The notes under the pieces are model-generated. The model ran no database searches, was not told where the DNA came from, and saw only the letters and a list, made by a program, of their open reading frames with translations. This document shows, piece by piece, positions 11,041 to 22,700 of a stretch of DNA of 64,000 nt. The stretch lies in assembly GCA_047967505.1 (NCBI GenBank), contig CM106539.1. One strand, 5' to 3'. A program made the position numbers and the translations under genes. This DNA comes from Dipteris shenzhenensis. Its lineage: Eukaryota > Polypodiophyta > Polypodiopsida > Gleicheniales. Position 1 is the stretch's first letter, and each line of letters starts with the position of its first letter.

Positions 11041-11180
11041 CAAACGTTCAAATGTTAAATTTAAAAATTGAAAATCCAGATTTTAAAATTTAAATTTTAA
11101 AGTTCAAAATTCAAAATTCAAGTTTGAAATTTCAAAATTCAAATTTCAAGTTTCAAATTTTAAAATTCAAATCCAAAGAT
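11041..11180. repeat. AAATTCAAA low-complexity tract
   Basis: About 130 bp of short permutations of AAATTC/AATTTC/AAGTTC continuing directly from the palindromic array. Similar tracts occur at 24957-25055 and at the right end of the window (63966-64000). Confidence 0.8.
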
Positions 11181-11793
11181 CCTGCTTTTCATGATTCATG
11201 CTATTACACTTTAAAATCATACTATTACTTTAAAAGCAAACTTGAAAATATAAAACCATTAAAAAACCAAAACTTTAAAAGTAAACAAACCTTTTAAACC
11301 AAGCATAAAAAGTAAAATTATGAGAAGGAATTGAATTCGTCTTCATGGGGGATCAAGTGCTAGGCTCACCTTGTTCTCTCCCTTCCTAGATCTCAAATGT
11401 GTAACTAGGGTGGTTTGAGAGCCTTAGGACAATGTCTTAGATGGGGTAGTTCTTGGAAAACACTCCTCCACCCTTAGTTAGCTAATTGCAAGCAAAAAAG
11501 TTCAAAACTATGTCAAAATGAGAGGTCCCGGGAGGCTCCCTATCCCAGATTTATCCTAACTATGTAGATTTTAAAGTTCCATTACCAATTAAACACTCCA
11601 TAGGTTCGACACTCAATAGTTGGATTAGAAAGAGGTCCTTTTTCTTTTTTTTTTTTGCTCTACATGATTTTTGGGGGGTGCATGCTTTTTTGGGGGATTC
11701 CTCTACCCGTCTGCTAGCAAGAAAGACAACTCCTATGATTGGTACAGCTCCTCTCTCCCTGTGTTTGTATCCTCCTCTCAATTCACCATAGTC
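11181..11793. other. No recognised gene
   Basis: AT-rich to about 11330, then mixed. A pyrimidine-rich tract (11755-11793) ends in CCATAG and could be a splice acceptor for an exon beginning at 11794, so the next gene may extend further left than modelled. Confidence 0.35.
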
Positions 11794-11830
11794 AACTACC
11801 ACATGCAACAAGAGAACTGTTTTGGAGGAA

Positions 11831-13228
11831 ATGAATAGATTTGCTTGCCTGCTTGAAATCCAAAGAGCACAAGCTCACGAACAACAATGGCTACTCAATC
11901 ATCCAAGTAAGAAAACGAAAGAAATAGAAAGTGTGCCTGATTTTTGCATGTTCTCCATCTTTTCCATTTCGAAACGCCACGATTTAAAAGCAGCTTGTTG
12001 TTTCAGTTGTTGAGACTTATGAGGAGTTGCCAAAGGTGGAAAGTATCTATTGCACGTATGCTTACAGTAATCATGAAATTCTACAATGTGCTGGCTTGCA
12101 AGAACCAATATTGGCAATAGAGGGGGTACCAAAAGAAGATGATACAACTGAAGGTGGAGGGGATAAAGAAATTGATACCATACCAGGACAAAAAAAGCTT
12201 CAACCCTTCAATGAAGAGCAGCGTGAGCATTTACAAAAACATGCTTCAAAGTTTTGGGAAACAGAAGAGAAAGCAATAGGTCCTTGAAATTATCCTTTTA
12301 TATGGTGTTTGTGTTTTCCATATGTTATCTTGCTATATTCTCCATATGATGTATTAATTTTGTTCCAAGGATCTTTTAATATTACTTGGAAATTTCTTCT
12401 ATCTCATTGCCATAATTCAAACATTCATATGTATTCTCGAATATTTTTAATTTTCTATATTTCATGAAAAGATGTGTTTGCATGTTGTAATACCTTCGGA
12501 GTGTGATACACATCCAAATTTATTTATGAGTTCATAAATGTTAAAAAGTGTGTTGAGTCTTGATCGTGATGAATGAATTAGTGTAAATTGTTGTCTCTAT
12601 CCTTATTCACTTCATATGAATGCTCCAATATGTTTTGGCCACTTGGCCAAATCTTTTCTTAGTGGGAACACTCGGGCAATGCTACATAATGTTGGACTCC
12701 ACTCTATCTATTACACAAAGGTTTTTGGCATTGTAAGGATATGTAGTTTTGGGGATTAAAATAACTTGAAAGGGTATAGATTCAACAACTTTAGGGGGTA
12801 TACTATCCATATGAACATGAATGCTTTCTTTTTTTTAGTAATCCAATTTTGTTTTGAAAAAGAAAAACATGAATGCTTTCACACAAACAAATTTCATTGA
12901 GAGCACACAACCTAAAGTTTGACAATTTGGTTTTCCAACTCAATCTTCAGTTTGTTTCTACTTATGAATTTCATTTCCTTGTTTATCAACAGATCTTGGC
13001 CATCTCAATTTCACATCGCTAGAAGCATTGCCTATACATGTGACACCTGATCCAATGATTCGTTATGTACCTAATTTGAACATTATCATGCAAATTCCAA
13101 GCTCAACATGGTTGATTGAAAATGTTGAGGATGCAATGTCTGGAGTTAATGTTCCATTGACAAATGTGGATGCAATCTTAGAAGGTAAAGGAGAAGATGC
13201 AATGTCATTGTATGAAGCCAAGGCATAG
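11831..13228 (+). CDS. Unrecognised three-exon gene model, 194 aa
   Basis: The first ATG at 11831 opens exon 1 (11831-11906), ending at a donor AA|GTAAG. Exon 2 (12007-12279) follows a TTGTTTCAG acceptor, and exon 3 (12993-13228) follows TTTATCAACAG. The three exons total 585 nt and keep one open frame across both joins, to a TAG at 13226-13228. The product is acidic, begins MEEMNRFACLLEIQ and contains KFWETEEKAI and LPIHVTPDPMIRYVPN. No domain recognised. A 60-bp in-frame duplication (ATCTTAGAAGGTAAAGGAGA at 13174 and 13234) straddles the stop, so the original protein may have been longer. The second donor is non-consensus after GT, so the model is tentative. Confidence 0.35.
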
Positions 13229-13713
13229 GAAGAAATCTTAGAAGGTAAAGGAGAAGACATAATGTCACCCACAGAAATAATGTCAAAAGAGGTGATAACA
13301 AAAATAAGACTAGCAATGATAATAGATTTGAAAGGGTTATTGCTCGAGCATTATTTTTCGAAGTCAAACAAACATATGAGATTGCACAATGGGAAGCATT
13401 GGCTTGTTCTCCGTCCTGGGTGTTTAGAGTTTCTACAATGGTTGCTCAATCCACTGGAGGAGAAAAGGGCATGGTGCAACACATGCTGGACACTTTGGAG
13501 CATCATGTTAACAAAAAGTTACATTTCTTCATGGTTTGGGGTGCAATGGCATGCCACAACCATACAAAGAGTAGAATCATTCAACCAGATAGGATGAATG
13601 TGGAAGCAGAGTTTAAACCATTAATGAGAGTGTGGTGTTGTTTTAAAGAGGAATGCAAACCAGCAAGAACAATGTTCATTAACATTTCGCCTTACACGGG
13701 TTGTGTTCAGTAG
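13229..13713 (+). pseudogene. Unrecognised ORF following the 194-aa model, frameshifted
   Basis: Coding-like sequence continues past the TAG in the same frame (EEILEGKGEDIMSP). From about 13290 another frame is open to 13713: FERVIARALFFEVKQTYEI, VAQSTGGEKGMVQHMLD, HFFMVWGAMACHN and MFINISPYTG. Two frame changes (near 13290 and 13700) suggest either unseen splicing or decay. No family recognised. Confidence 0.4.
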
Positions 13714-14255
13714 AAAATTGCCATTTCCCTACAAAATTTGATATAGATTGTGGTGATTCTATTTTGCTTCATGAGTTATTGCCATACCTACAGATGCTAG
13801 ATGATGCAGTAGATGTGCTTAGTGCCATCTCTTCTAATACATTTGGTCAAGCTCCGATTGTCGAAGGGCATGATATGTTCTATTATTTTCAACCAGTGAT
13901 CCTTGAATTCAAAGAAAAAAACAAAGAAGTGCTCAAAAGGATGAATGTCGAATCTCATATGTCTATTCGTAGTTCAAAAAAAGACACAAAGAAAGGTACT
14001 GCTTCACCTATAACCAAAACTAGAGTGAGAGGGACTTGTCCTGCTACAAGAAGTATGGTGCATGCTCAACATGTTACATTGAATGAAGAGGAAGAATGCA
14101 TGCTAGGAAAATTTGCCAGAATGGGGCCATTGAAAGATAGTGAGGCAAAACGCTTTGCTATGATTCTTGGATGCAAGAAAAGGGGAATCACTGCCGATGC
14201 TACAAGGGCATTCTTAGCCAACTTGATTCGATTTTATTGCATAGACAACCCTTAG
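13701..14255 (+). CDS. Unrecognised ORF, about 184 codons, probably an exon of a larger gene
   Basis: Open from about 13701 to a TAG at 14253-14255, with no in-frame ATG at its left end. It starts with a Cys/His-containing stretch (SVENCHFPTKFDIDC), has a basic middle (KKDTKKGTASPITKTRVRG) and a C-terminal part (EEEECMLGKFARM, ILGCKKRGITADATR). It overlaps the end of the preceding ORF in another frame, as a one-base indel would produce. The SET ORF follows 246 bp downstream on the same strand across AT-rich, intron-like sequence, but I found no donor/acceptor pair that joins them in phase. Confidence 0.4.
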   Translation: MCSVENCHFPTKFDIDCGDSILLHELLPYLQMLDDAVDVLSAISSNTFGQAPIVEGHDMFYYFQPVILEFKEKNKEVLKRMNVESHMSIRSSKKDTKKGTASPITKTRVRGTCPATRSMVHAQHVTLNEEEECMLGKFARMGPLKDSEAKRFAMILGCKKRGITADATRAFLANLIRFYCIDNP

Positions 14256-14501
14256 TGAATCTGAGTGATCTTGTTAATTAGAGTTGTAGACATAAATGCT
14301 CAACTAAAATATTTGTACCTACATTCTGATTTATATTTGGACACTATTTGGTTAGATTCAATTTGCAAAACATTATGTTTCAGTTGTTTTGTGAAAGAAT
14401 TAATGGACATTGAGTTAGTACCTTGTGCAAAAAATGCTCTATGCTTTGTGATGTGAGTTTGTATTCCTCCACTAAAATAATGATTCTTTGATTTTAAACA
14501 T

Positions 14502-15059
14502 ATGATAGGTGTTGCAGATTGTCCTGAAAAGTTGAAGAGCTATCTTATTATAAATTTTGATCCTGCATCCAATGGTTTATGGAAACATGAATTGCCCATA
14601 CCCATTGAGCACGTGTTCGAAATGAATGGCATCCATTATGAAGTAAAGAAATCAACAATACCTGGGGCAGGATATGGTCTTTTTGTACATACGAGCATCA
14701 AGAAGAAACAAGATTTGATGGTATATAATGGTCCAAAGTATGATTATGATACTTGGAGATCTCTCCTCAAGTTTTTCCCAAGGATGAAGACTTATGGAAT
14801 GTTTGAAGATCCATTCATTGAGCCATTGACAGATGTGAAATGTATTGTGGGAGATGTATTGTATGGAAACATTGCTGGATATATAAATAGCTCAATGTAT
14901 TATAAAGAAAGAACAAATGTTATATTTGTATACATCCCTAAGCTACCACCTTGGGCTCAAAAGTCACAAGGAGATTTGGGTGCCCATGGCTACATTACTG
15001 TGCAAACCATAAAGGATATCTCCTTTGGAGATGAGCTACTTTTTGAGTATGAATACTAG
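14502..15059 (+). CDS. SET-domain protein, 185 aa (divergent lysine methyltransferase-like)
   Basis: Open from ATG 14502 to TAG 15057-15059. SET hallmarks: STIPGAGYGLFVHTSI at residues 51-66 (N-terminal GxG strand, S-adenosylmethionine side), VYNG at 74-77, GYINSSMYYKERTNVIF at 126-142, corresponding to the usual RFINHSxxPN, and VQTIKDISFGDELLFEYEY at 167-185, with the C-terminal Tyr expected to line the catalytic pocket. The canonical NHS reads NSS, so the S-adenosylmethionine-contacting His is replaced. Pre-SET and post-SET cysteines are absent. SET proteins usually methylate lysines of histones or other proteins. The loss of NHS and the setting among broken ORFs leave activity uncertain. 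It may be the last exon of a larger gene. Confidence 0.72.
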   Translation: MIGVADCPEKLKSYLIINFDPASNGLWKHELPIPIEHVFEMNGIHYEVKKSTIPGAGYGLFVHTSIKKKQDLMVYNGPKYDYDTWRSLLKFFPRMKTYGMFEDPFIEPLTDVKCIVGDVLYGNIAGYINSSMYYKERTNVIFVYIPKLPPWAQKSQGDLGAHGYITVQTIKDISFGDELLFEYEY

Positions 15060-16085
15060 TATGGAATTGTTAATGATTGTGTTAAACGATGTGGTGCAAA
15101 ATTTAGTTACAAAATTGGCTATGTGTCAATGGTTTTGATTATATTTAGCACAAGAAAGCAATTTAAAAAAAGGCTTTTATCAAGACCATGTCTCTCAGTT
15201 TCATGAGCTCTATTGTGATGGAGAGTTTCACGAGCTCTATTATGATGGAACGGTGTTTTTGAACACCACATTTATATTATGGATGTCAAAGCTCTACCAT
15301 AATCCTATTGCATATGTCAATACTGCAATTTATCAACATAGAAACATATGCATTTGGCATTAATTTGATACATCTAATATACCAAATAAAAATTGACAGT
15401 TGTTGCAAGTTTAATTTTGTTTTTGAACACCACATTTATATGATGGATGTCAAAGCTCTATAACAATCCTATTGCATATATCAATACTGCAATTTAATTT
15501 ACTCCAATGAATCTTCCTAACGCAACATCTATAAATTGGATTTTGTTTGTTGTTTTGATGTATATGAAACAACAAACATCTTTCTTTCACTAGCAAATCA
15601 ACAAATGTTTTGGCCATGGGGCATGTTCAGATCTATTAAGGCCTTTTGCCATAGCAACATACGGAAGCTTATTGCTTGGATTCTAGGAATTGGGAAAGTA
15701 TTGTGCATGGTCTAGTTTCCCCCAACATAATTAAAACTTGGGTTCTCAATGGAGCAAATGTTTCAATAAAAAACATCAAATTTTACTTTTGAAGTGACTA
15801 TATTTTATTTCGTGGGAATTGGGATTTTCCCAAATTCTCTAATATAGTGTTGTTTTGTTCTTATCTTATTTTGTCTTATTTTTACATAGTTGGAATCTTT
15901 TTTTTTCCTTCGCTCAAACACTTGGAAGATTTCGCTTGGAAAATGGTCGTCCCCAGCTTGCGGCATGGCCTTGCTGCTATCACTACGATTAGAACATTGC
16001 ACTGTCCGGGCGTGTACTTCCTTTTGAGGTTTGGAGCCAGGATCGTTAGGGGTGGTTGGGGCCTTGGAATTGGCTTCATTTAAAA
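15060..16085. other. No recognised gene; contains an 80-bp direct duplication
   Basis: AT-rich. Two near-identical 79-80-bp segments start TGTTTTTGAACACCACATTT at 15254 and 15418 and end in TACTGCAATTTA. Two GAGCTCTATTRTGATGGA units lie just before the first. Short ORFs at 15.8-16.1 kb on both strands overlap and resemble nothing. Confidence 0.5.
15254..15496. repeat. Direct repeat pair, 164 bp apart
   Basis: 15254-15333 and 15418-15496, over 90% identical by eye. Confidence 0.75.
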
Positions 16086-16099
16086 ATTATTTGCCTTTT

Positions 16100-17450
16100 G
16101 TGGGTGGTGGTACTATGGTGGGGGTGGGATGATCTTCACAAAGCGAAATTATTGTAGTTCTCCCCCCGTTCATTTGTTCGATCCCTCCAATTGATTTGGT
16201 AATTCATGGCGTAGCACCAGGTCCTTTCCAATATCATCTATTTGTTGCACATGTCTATGGCGAGAACATAAAAATGAATCTCTAGTTCTTGACGAACAAC
16301 CATTAGTTTCAAGTCCACTTACCCCAATGTGCTTGAGAGTTGACCATTGATTGTGTGGACTGAGACCACATGAATGTTTACGGGTACCTATTGCAACGCT
16401 TCCCATACTTCACGGGACATGAAGCTATGGCTCGATCCTATATCCATGAGTGCCAAGATACATAAGCTCGGGCCTTGCAATTGGACATTCAACCTAGCTG
16501 GATCTACCACTAGTTCAACAGTCAGCCCTAGATGTTTGAGTGTTGCCTTAAACATGGGCATTTGCTTTTGTTGTCTGATTTTGGCATTACATGCCTTGGC
16601 TTCTTCGATGCCCTGATGTTTCATTTGGGCTACCTCAGCCTTAAGCTCCTTTTCCCTATAAATGGCTTGGAGGGTCTACAGGGTGAGTGGGCTATAGTAT
16701 CTTTCCAATTTGCTCCCATTAAGATAACCATCCATTTCCACTCCGTCGAGGATAGCTATTCCACATGCGCCTTGTGGAGTAATCTCCACTACGCAGTAGG
16801 GATCCATGCCCCTGTATTTAACTTTACGTTTGTTGTTGCAGATGCTAAGCTAAGTGTGAGATATCCTTCCTTGGGGTCCTTATTTTTGAGGTTGCGGTAG
16901 AACCATTTTTTGCATCATGCCTTCTCCACTCGAAGGCAATAGGCTACATGAAATCATATTTCATCTAGCCGTTTGAGATCAATTAAGCACTCTGCCAAGG
17001 CATTTTTGGTGAGCCCTTCCTCGACCGTGATGCGGAGGTTGGGCACTACATATTTCATTGGCATAATTGCTTCCACCCTAAAGGCTAGGCTGAAGGGGGT
17101 GCAGTTCATGGACACTTTGTAAGACGTTTGCTAGGCCCACAATGCAATGATGAGCTTGTGTTCCCAGTTAGTACAACTGGCTTCCACGGCGCAAGTTATA
17201 ATCTTGCAGCATGTCTTGTTCGAGCTGTCGGCCAAGCCGTTTGCCCTATGTATGATCATGAACTCACTAGTCAGGATTGCAATAGTTTCATTGAGGAAAT
17301 GAGATTCTTGGTCACTGACCAATTCTAAGGGGCACCCAAACCATGTCATATCCAAATGGAAGAAGTCTAGGAAGACATGACTTGAGAGGGATGTATGCAT
17401 GATGAGATGCACCGTTATTTGTATTATTAAGTAGTCTCTAAAAAAGGTGG
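16100..17450 (-). pseudogene. pol: Ty3/gypsy pol fragment, integrase followed by retropepsin-like domain
   Basis: Minus strand, from the right: integrase core with FGCPLELVSDQESHFLNETI (about 17340-17280), then WA*QTSYKVSMNCTPFSLAF and EAIMPMKYVVPNLR (integrase C-terminal part, about 17140-17020), EITPQGACGIAILDG and GYLNGSKLERYYSPL (about 16790-16690). The same frame then runs on (IYREKELKAEVAQMKHQG) into a retropepsin-like domain, CILALMDIGSSHSFMSREVW (near 16440), and after frameshifts and stops into MILERTWCYAMNYQINWRDR (about 16230-16180). The active site reads DIG rather than D(S/T)G. Integrase before protease is the reverse of the gypsy order. Many stops; no LTRs recognised. Confidence 0.75.
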
Positions 17451-19470
17451 CTATTAGGAACCATGCATGTTTTCTTTTGGGGCTTATGTTTCTCCTTAAA
17501 ATTGAAATTGTAGTTTGTCTTAATCAAAAACATTATTCAGGTGGTATCTTGTTTTTTGGTGGTATGCTTTTTATGCTTGAAAGCATGCACTAAAATAGCA
17601 CTCTTCTAGCACATATTGTGGGTTTCTTGGAAAGCGATGAGTGGTGTGACTTACAAACATAAGAACTAGACACCTTGCAATGGTTTTAATGTCCAGTCCA
17701 ACATGATGGCCACTCTTACAATTGTAACTATGCCCCTTGTAACCAATGCACTCTCTAGTCTCACCCTCTCTAGTCCTTTGTCAGATCACGAATGCTCTCT
17801 CTCTTGTAGGTCCAAGAGTGGCTCACTATGTTCAAAGATCTAGCAAGCTTTGTCTTTCTCCATAGCCTGGGGAATGCTCTTTGGTAATCAAGCACAGCAC
17901 TAGCTTGTCTTCTATGCTTGCACCTCCCTTGCACCAGGTGAAAACTATCTCTCACGTCCCTCTCTATGCTTGGCATAGCAAGGCTTCCATTCCCCATGAG
18001 CAATAGTGAATGCTACTATAGCTCATTTTTACTACACTATGGACACCACAACTTCCAGGAGTACTACTTGACCTTGCTTGCCTGCTACTATTTACCAGGA
18101 GAACAAGTACACATGTAAAAAAGTTTCTTACTTGATTCAAGAGTGTGAAAATTGATTGTTGTCTACATGTTTGCATCAGTGCAAGAGACTTGCCTGCCAG
18201 ATACATTATCTAGTGCTCTTGGCTTGTGCTTGATTTGTTTCTATACTAGTCGCCTCTTCAATCATAGAAATGTCACGCTCAACCACTAAGGCTATACCTA
18301 GGAGGTACTGTCATTCTACTTAAGATTTTCATGAGGTTTATGGCCTCAATATAAGTGGCAACAACCCACAAAAGCAACAGATGTAGACTTTCCCAAGGGG
18401 GAGTGGCTCACTACATTCAGTGAGCCTAGAAAGCCAAAGGACTATAGAGTTAAGTCAAAAAGCATTCATGACCCTGACCTTCTACAAGAAGATATAGAGT
18501 TGTATTATCAGATCTACCAAGGCTCCCCCCCCAATAATCAATTCGGGGTTGGATTTGTGAGGGTTTTTGCCCTTGAGCATTGCAAGGTTGCAAGGAATCA
18601 AACCAAGAAAGATGCTTACACTATGAATCGGGTTGAATTAGTAAAAAGTCTAGTGTGCACAGTTGAACAATAGGGCAACCTATAGAGCAAAATCAATTGA
18701 TTTCAAAAAATGATGAGTCTTTTTGCTAACCCCTCCAAAGCCACAACAATAGTTAAATATATTCAGAGTGCCCCCATGATTGGATTGTTTCCATCATCTG
18801 AAAAGTTTTCAAGTGGTTGTGGAACACAATTCTTGAGGTGGTGAATGCTTATAAAATTTTGGATGTTGCAAAGGAGATACTCGACAAGGTGACTATGGAG
18901 GTCAACATTGACATCAGTGCAATAGACAAGGCCAAAAAGGACAAGCAATGCTAGGAGAACATGCTAGCATAGCTATTGAGACATTACGGACAAAGCTGTA
19001 AGCATACCAAATGGAATTGTCACTTGTGGATTTGATAGCAGCAGCTAATGCAGAGATTATTGTAGAAATTTGCAAGCATATATTGCTACATTCACAGGTC
19101 TACACTTGATATCCTTTGATTCACTATAGGCACTCTAAATTTTGAGGACAACATACATATCTGAACTACCGGTGAGAATGGATGGATCAAAATGCGTACC
19201 TAAAAATTATATTTTTTATTACTTTGATACTCTATTTTCACTGTTTAGACATGACAATGATTCATAACACTATTTAATCTATACACTATTCAGTTTGAAG
19301 TTTCAACTTCAACAACACTAAGTAGATCTATACCTTTATCTCTCGTAATACTTTGAAGTTCTAAGTTCTAATTTTTGAAAATGATTGTAGTTTTAATTTT
19401 TATGTGGTATATTGTATGTCCTATGAACTTTCAAGTTAATTTGGCATGTGCACTATGAGATGTTTGTAAT
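17451..19470. other. No recognised gene; possible decayed retroelement remains
   Basis: Several short minus-strand frames at 17.77-18.2 kb and plus-strand coding-like scraps around 18.3-19.0 kb (VRVFALEHCKVARNQTKKDA near 18560; RHYGQSCKHTKWNCHL near 18985, vaguely zinc-knuckle-like) are broken by frequent stops. No LTR or domain could be named. Confidence 0.3.
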
Positions 19471-19479
19471 GGGCCATGG

Positions 19480-19740
19480 TTACACAAGCCTCGAAGACAT
19501 GAACCTACACACACATTTGGTGTTGAGTCTAGAACTCCTTTGGGTAGCATAGAACATGATAAGGATGCTATGCTAAGCCCATGGAATGGGCTTGAATTCT
19601 AATATGCATTCATCCAAGATAGTTTGTAGGTCAAGTCATCAGACAAGCTTGGAAGACTTGAACCTCCACATACTTTTATTGATGAACTTGTGCCTTTGGT
19701 GGGTAGCACAGTACATGAAAAGACTATAGACCTAAGACCA
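19480..19740 (+). repeat. Imperfect coding-like duplication
   Basis: Two segments about 160 bp apart (19496-19565 and 19656-19728) share GAAGACNTGAACCTNCACA and a following CCTTTGGNNGGTAGCA. Read in one frame both give R-x-EPxHTF...PL-x-GS. They look like an internally repeated protein fragment of unknown origin. Confidence 0.35.
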
Positions 19741-22700
19741 ACGCCTACACAAATAATTGGGAAGATGAAGTAGATATGGTCAATGTAGGGGCAGTGCTCT
19801 ATGACTTGTCTTTTGAAGCTCTCATAGATGTAGTCCACTATTGTAATAGATACTGCAGCCACAAATTATGGCAATTGAGAGGGATAGACTATTGGAGATT
19901 GGTTAAAGGGATGGTCAAAGCACAACTCCAAGTGGAACTATTAAGAGAAGGGCTATCCATCAAATGATCTACCCAACCTAGGGGGCAAAGGATAGAACCA
20001 TGAGTAATGCTAATGAGGTTGCGAGTCCTGTGGCCAAGTAGAAAGCAAGTACGGGTTCCAACCACAAGCCACGTGCCTACAAGAGGTTGTAGCTTCCAAA
20101 TTAGAAGTTTGGGTTATACTCACGTGTATTCAAGTGTCATGTTACTGAATTTTGGTATATACCCTCATGTAATAAAGTGTCATGTTTTAGAAATCCGAAG
20201 AAACATATTTTGGAATCTCTAATTGTAGTCAAAAGTTTCTTCCCAACTATCTAATGCATGTAATCTATCTAAACACTATGAGAGAGTGCCTTATACCAGC
20301 ACACATTTAAAACATTCAATCAACAGATAGAAATCTACAAGTATTATCATACATAAATTTGAATAATTAAGAGTAGGGTCTTTTGATAGACGTCAATGCT
20401 TCTTAATCCTTAGCTAATGACTTCCCCAATGAAGTTAAAAATCTTAGCCAATAGTTTTTCTTTCAATGCTTGTATCTTTATGACAAACATCTATTCATTC
20501 CAAAAGTTGGGAATGTAGATATCAACATGTCTTTGAAAATTTTATGAGAGCAAGAGAGAAGAGAGTTTTAAGGCTAATGAGCGAGAACATAATCATTTTG
20601 TGGTTTGTATAGATGTCAAAGAATATGTGCTAGTCACATATGTGAAAAGCCCTATCCAACTCTGGCCCAAGATGAGTGGGCTAAAGCATGTGGGTCTTAT
20701 CCAAAACAAAAAATGAGAGTGCACAATGTTAAAGAAGCCAAGATAGGGGTCGTTCATCGTAGCAGTGATTTTTCCATATTGCTCTCGAATTGAGAGAGTA
20801 GGCCTATGGTGGCTCCCCATCCACTTGACTACACCGCCAAATGCAAGAGGTAAGACCATAGTGTTCTTGTTTTGGACATGAATGGCATATTGGTTTATCA
20901 ATAGAACTATAAAAATGGGTTGTTATGGCCTCGATGGCATGTGTACACATGGCAAGTACGAGACCTCAGCACAAGACCTGATGTTGATATCAAATTTCTT
21001 ATTCCATAATATTTAGAGCAATATTTGTGTTGGGCAGCTTAATGATTTCATGTGTATATATGGAGCTCACAACATATGCACAACCTTTTTATGATCCTAA
21101 CTCTACCATTATTATTTATGATAGTTTTTACAAGTGTGCAAGAAATATGGAAGAGACATTCACCATACTTCCAAATATGGCATCAGTCCTTGCATATATG
21201 CGATGTAATTTTTTTATTTAGATAGGTAGCATCATGGTTATGGAAATTGTTGCTATCAAAGGATCACTGCCAGTTTACTTCTAGAGACCACTTTGGAGCT
21301 TGGGCAAACCATGATAGCATGCAAGTCACAAAAAAGTTTATGGGTGCAAGTCAAGATGGCTATTTCTAGAAGAACCCCTAGATATATCAGATGAGGGTAG
21401 TACTTAATGATGTTACCTATGTTTTGTCATGTATGAAGTGTATTTATTGAGACCTTGGATGTACTTTTGAATCAACCCATGAAGTATATAATTATTCAAC
21501 CTTTGGCTCATAATAGTTGTAGAAGGCTTGGAGCATGTACTTTTGAATAGAGCCATGATTGTATCATGTACTTTGTGAATGAGTCATAAAATGTAATTAT
21601 TTAGGGTTTAGGACTTATGTAATGATTTAGGGTTTAGGGTTTATGTAATTATTCAAGGTTTAGCTTTCATGTAATTATCATTATGTTTGACACATGAAGT
21701 CCCCTCCCCATGGTTGAGTATTGTCCAGCACATGAGTGGTAGTCACAAAGTACAACCCTGCAGTCACATATCGACTCACACAGCAGCAAGGCTGCAAGAA
21801 TTTTTGCAGCTCTAAAACATTTCTAAAATGCCTCTTAAGTCAATAGGAAATGGTGGGGGTAGGCTGAGTAAAGAAAACTTCCAGGATGATATTAATTTTG
21901 TAGCAATTATAGGGTGCTATTATGCACACAAGCTAGATAGCGTGTTCCATTAAGTAAAGTTTTGATCATTATAGCATGTAGATGGCAAGTAATTTACACA
22001 GTATGCACAAGCCATTCAAATATCTATTAGCTAAGAAGTAAAACTAGGAGATTAGTATCACCACAAAACTAGGAGTCTATTAGTATCACCACAAAACTTC
22101 AAAAGTCCAGCCACCAAACATAGTATGCACAAGCCATTCAAATATCTGTCAGCTAACAAGTAAACCATGGCAATAGTGCAACATTTATAGCTTTTATCTA
22201 TGTTCCCAAATGAGAACAAAACAAATAGGACAACTTTAAACAAATAATATATTCCTCCAAATTATCTCCTTAGCTACACTGGAGTCTAAGTGATTCAATC
22301 CGCACACTCCAAGAGAGGACAAGAACCAATAGTAGGAGAAGAATAGTAATAGGACCAAAAGCAGCACATGATTAAAGCTATTTGCAAATTTTATACCCTG
22401 TTTATAGGAATGCATTGAGTCAAGGAGGAGAAATGAGTTTCGACATCAAAACTCTAATACAAATGTACCTACTTTAATGATCTTCAGTCGCATTTTTCTC
22501 CACAAAGAAGTCTTCAATGATAACTTTCTCTAAAATCCCAATGTGTGGCTTCCAAGAGGAGAATAGAAATGTAGGAGCTTGGACATTGGTGGCTTCCCCA
22601 AGAGTCATTGTTGAGGAGAAGCTAAGAGTCTGGACATTGAAGACCAAGGGGATTCACTGTGTAAAAACCCTCTATATCACGTGCATTCAATATAATGGGA

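Noticed and set aside
10274-11093. Overlapping ORFs of 60-130 codons on both strands
   Set aside because: They are the tandem repeat in translation, with the same words in several frames.
14256-14501. Intron joining the 184-codon ORF to the SET ORF
   Set aside because: The sequence is AT-rich and intron-like, but no GT-AG pair that I tried keeps the SET frame open.
21600-21660. TTTAGGG units resembling plant telomere repeats
   Set aside because: Only two or three units, interrupted by TTATGTAATTATT-like sequence; too short to be an interstitial telomere.
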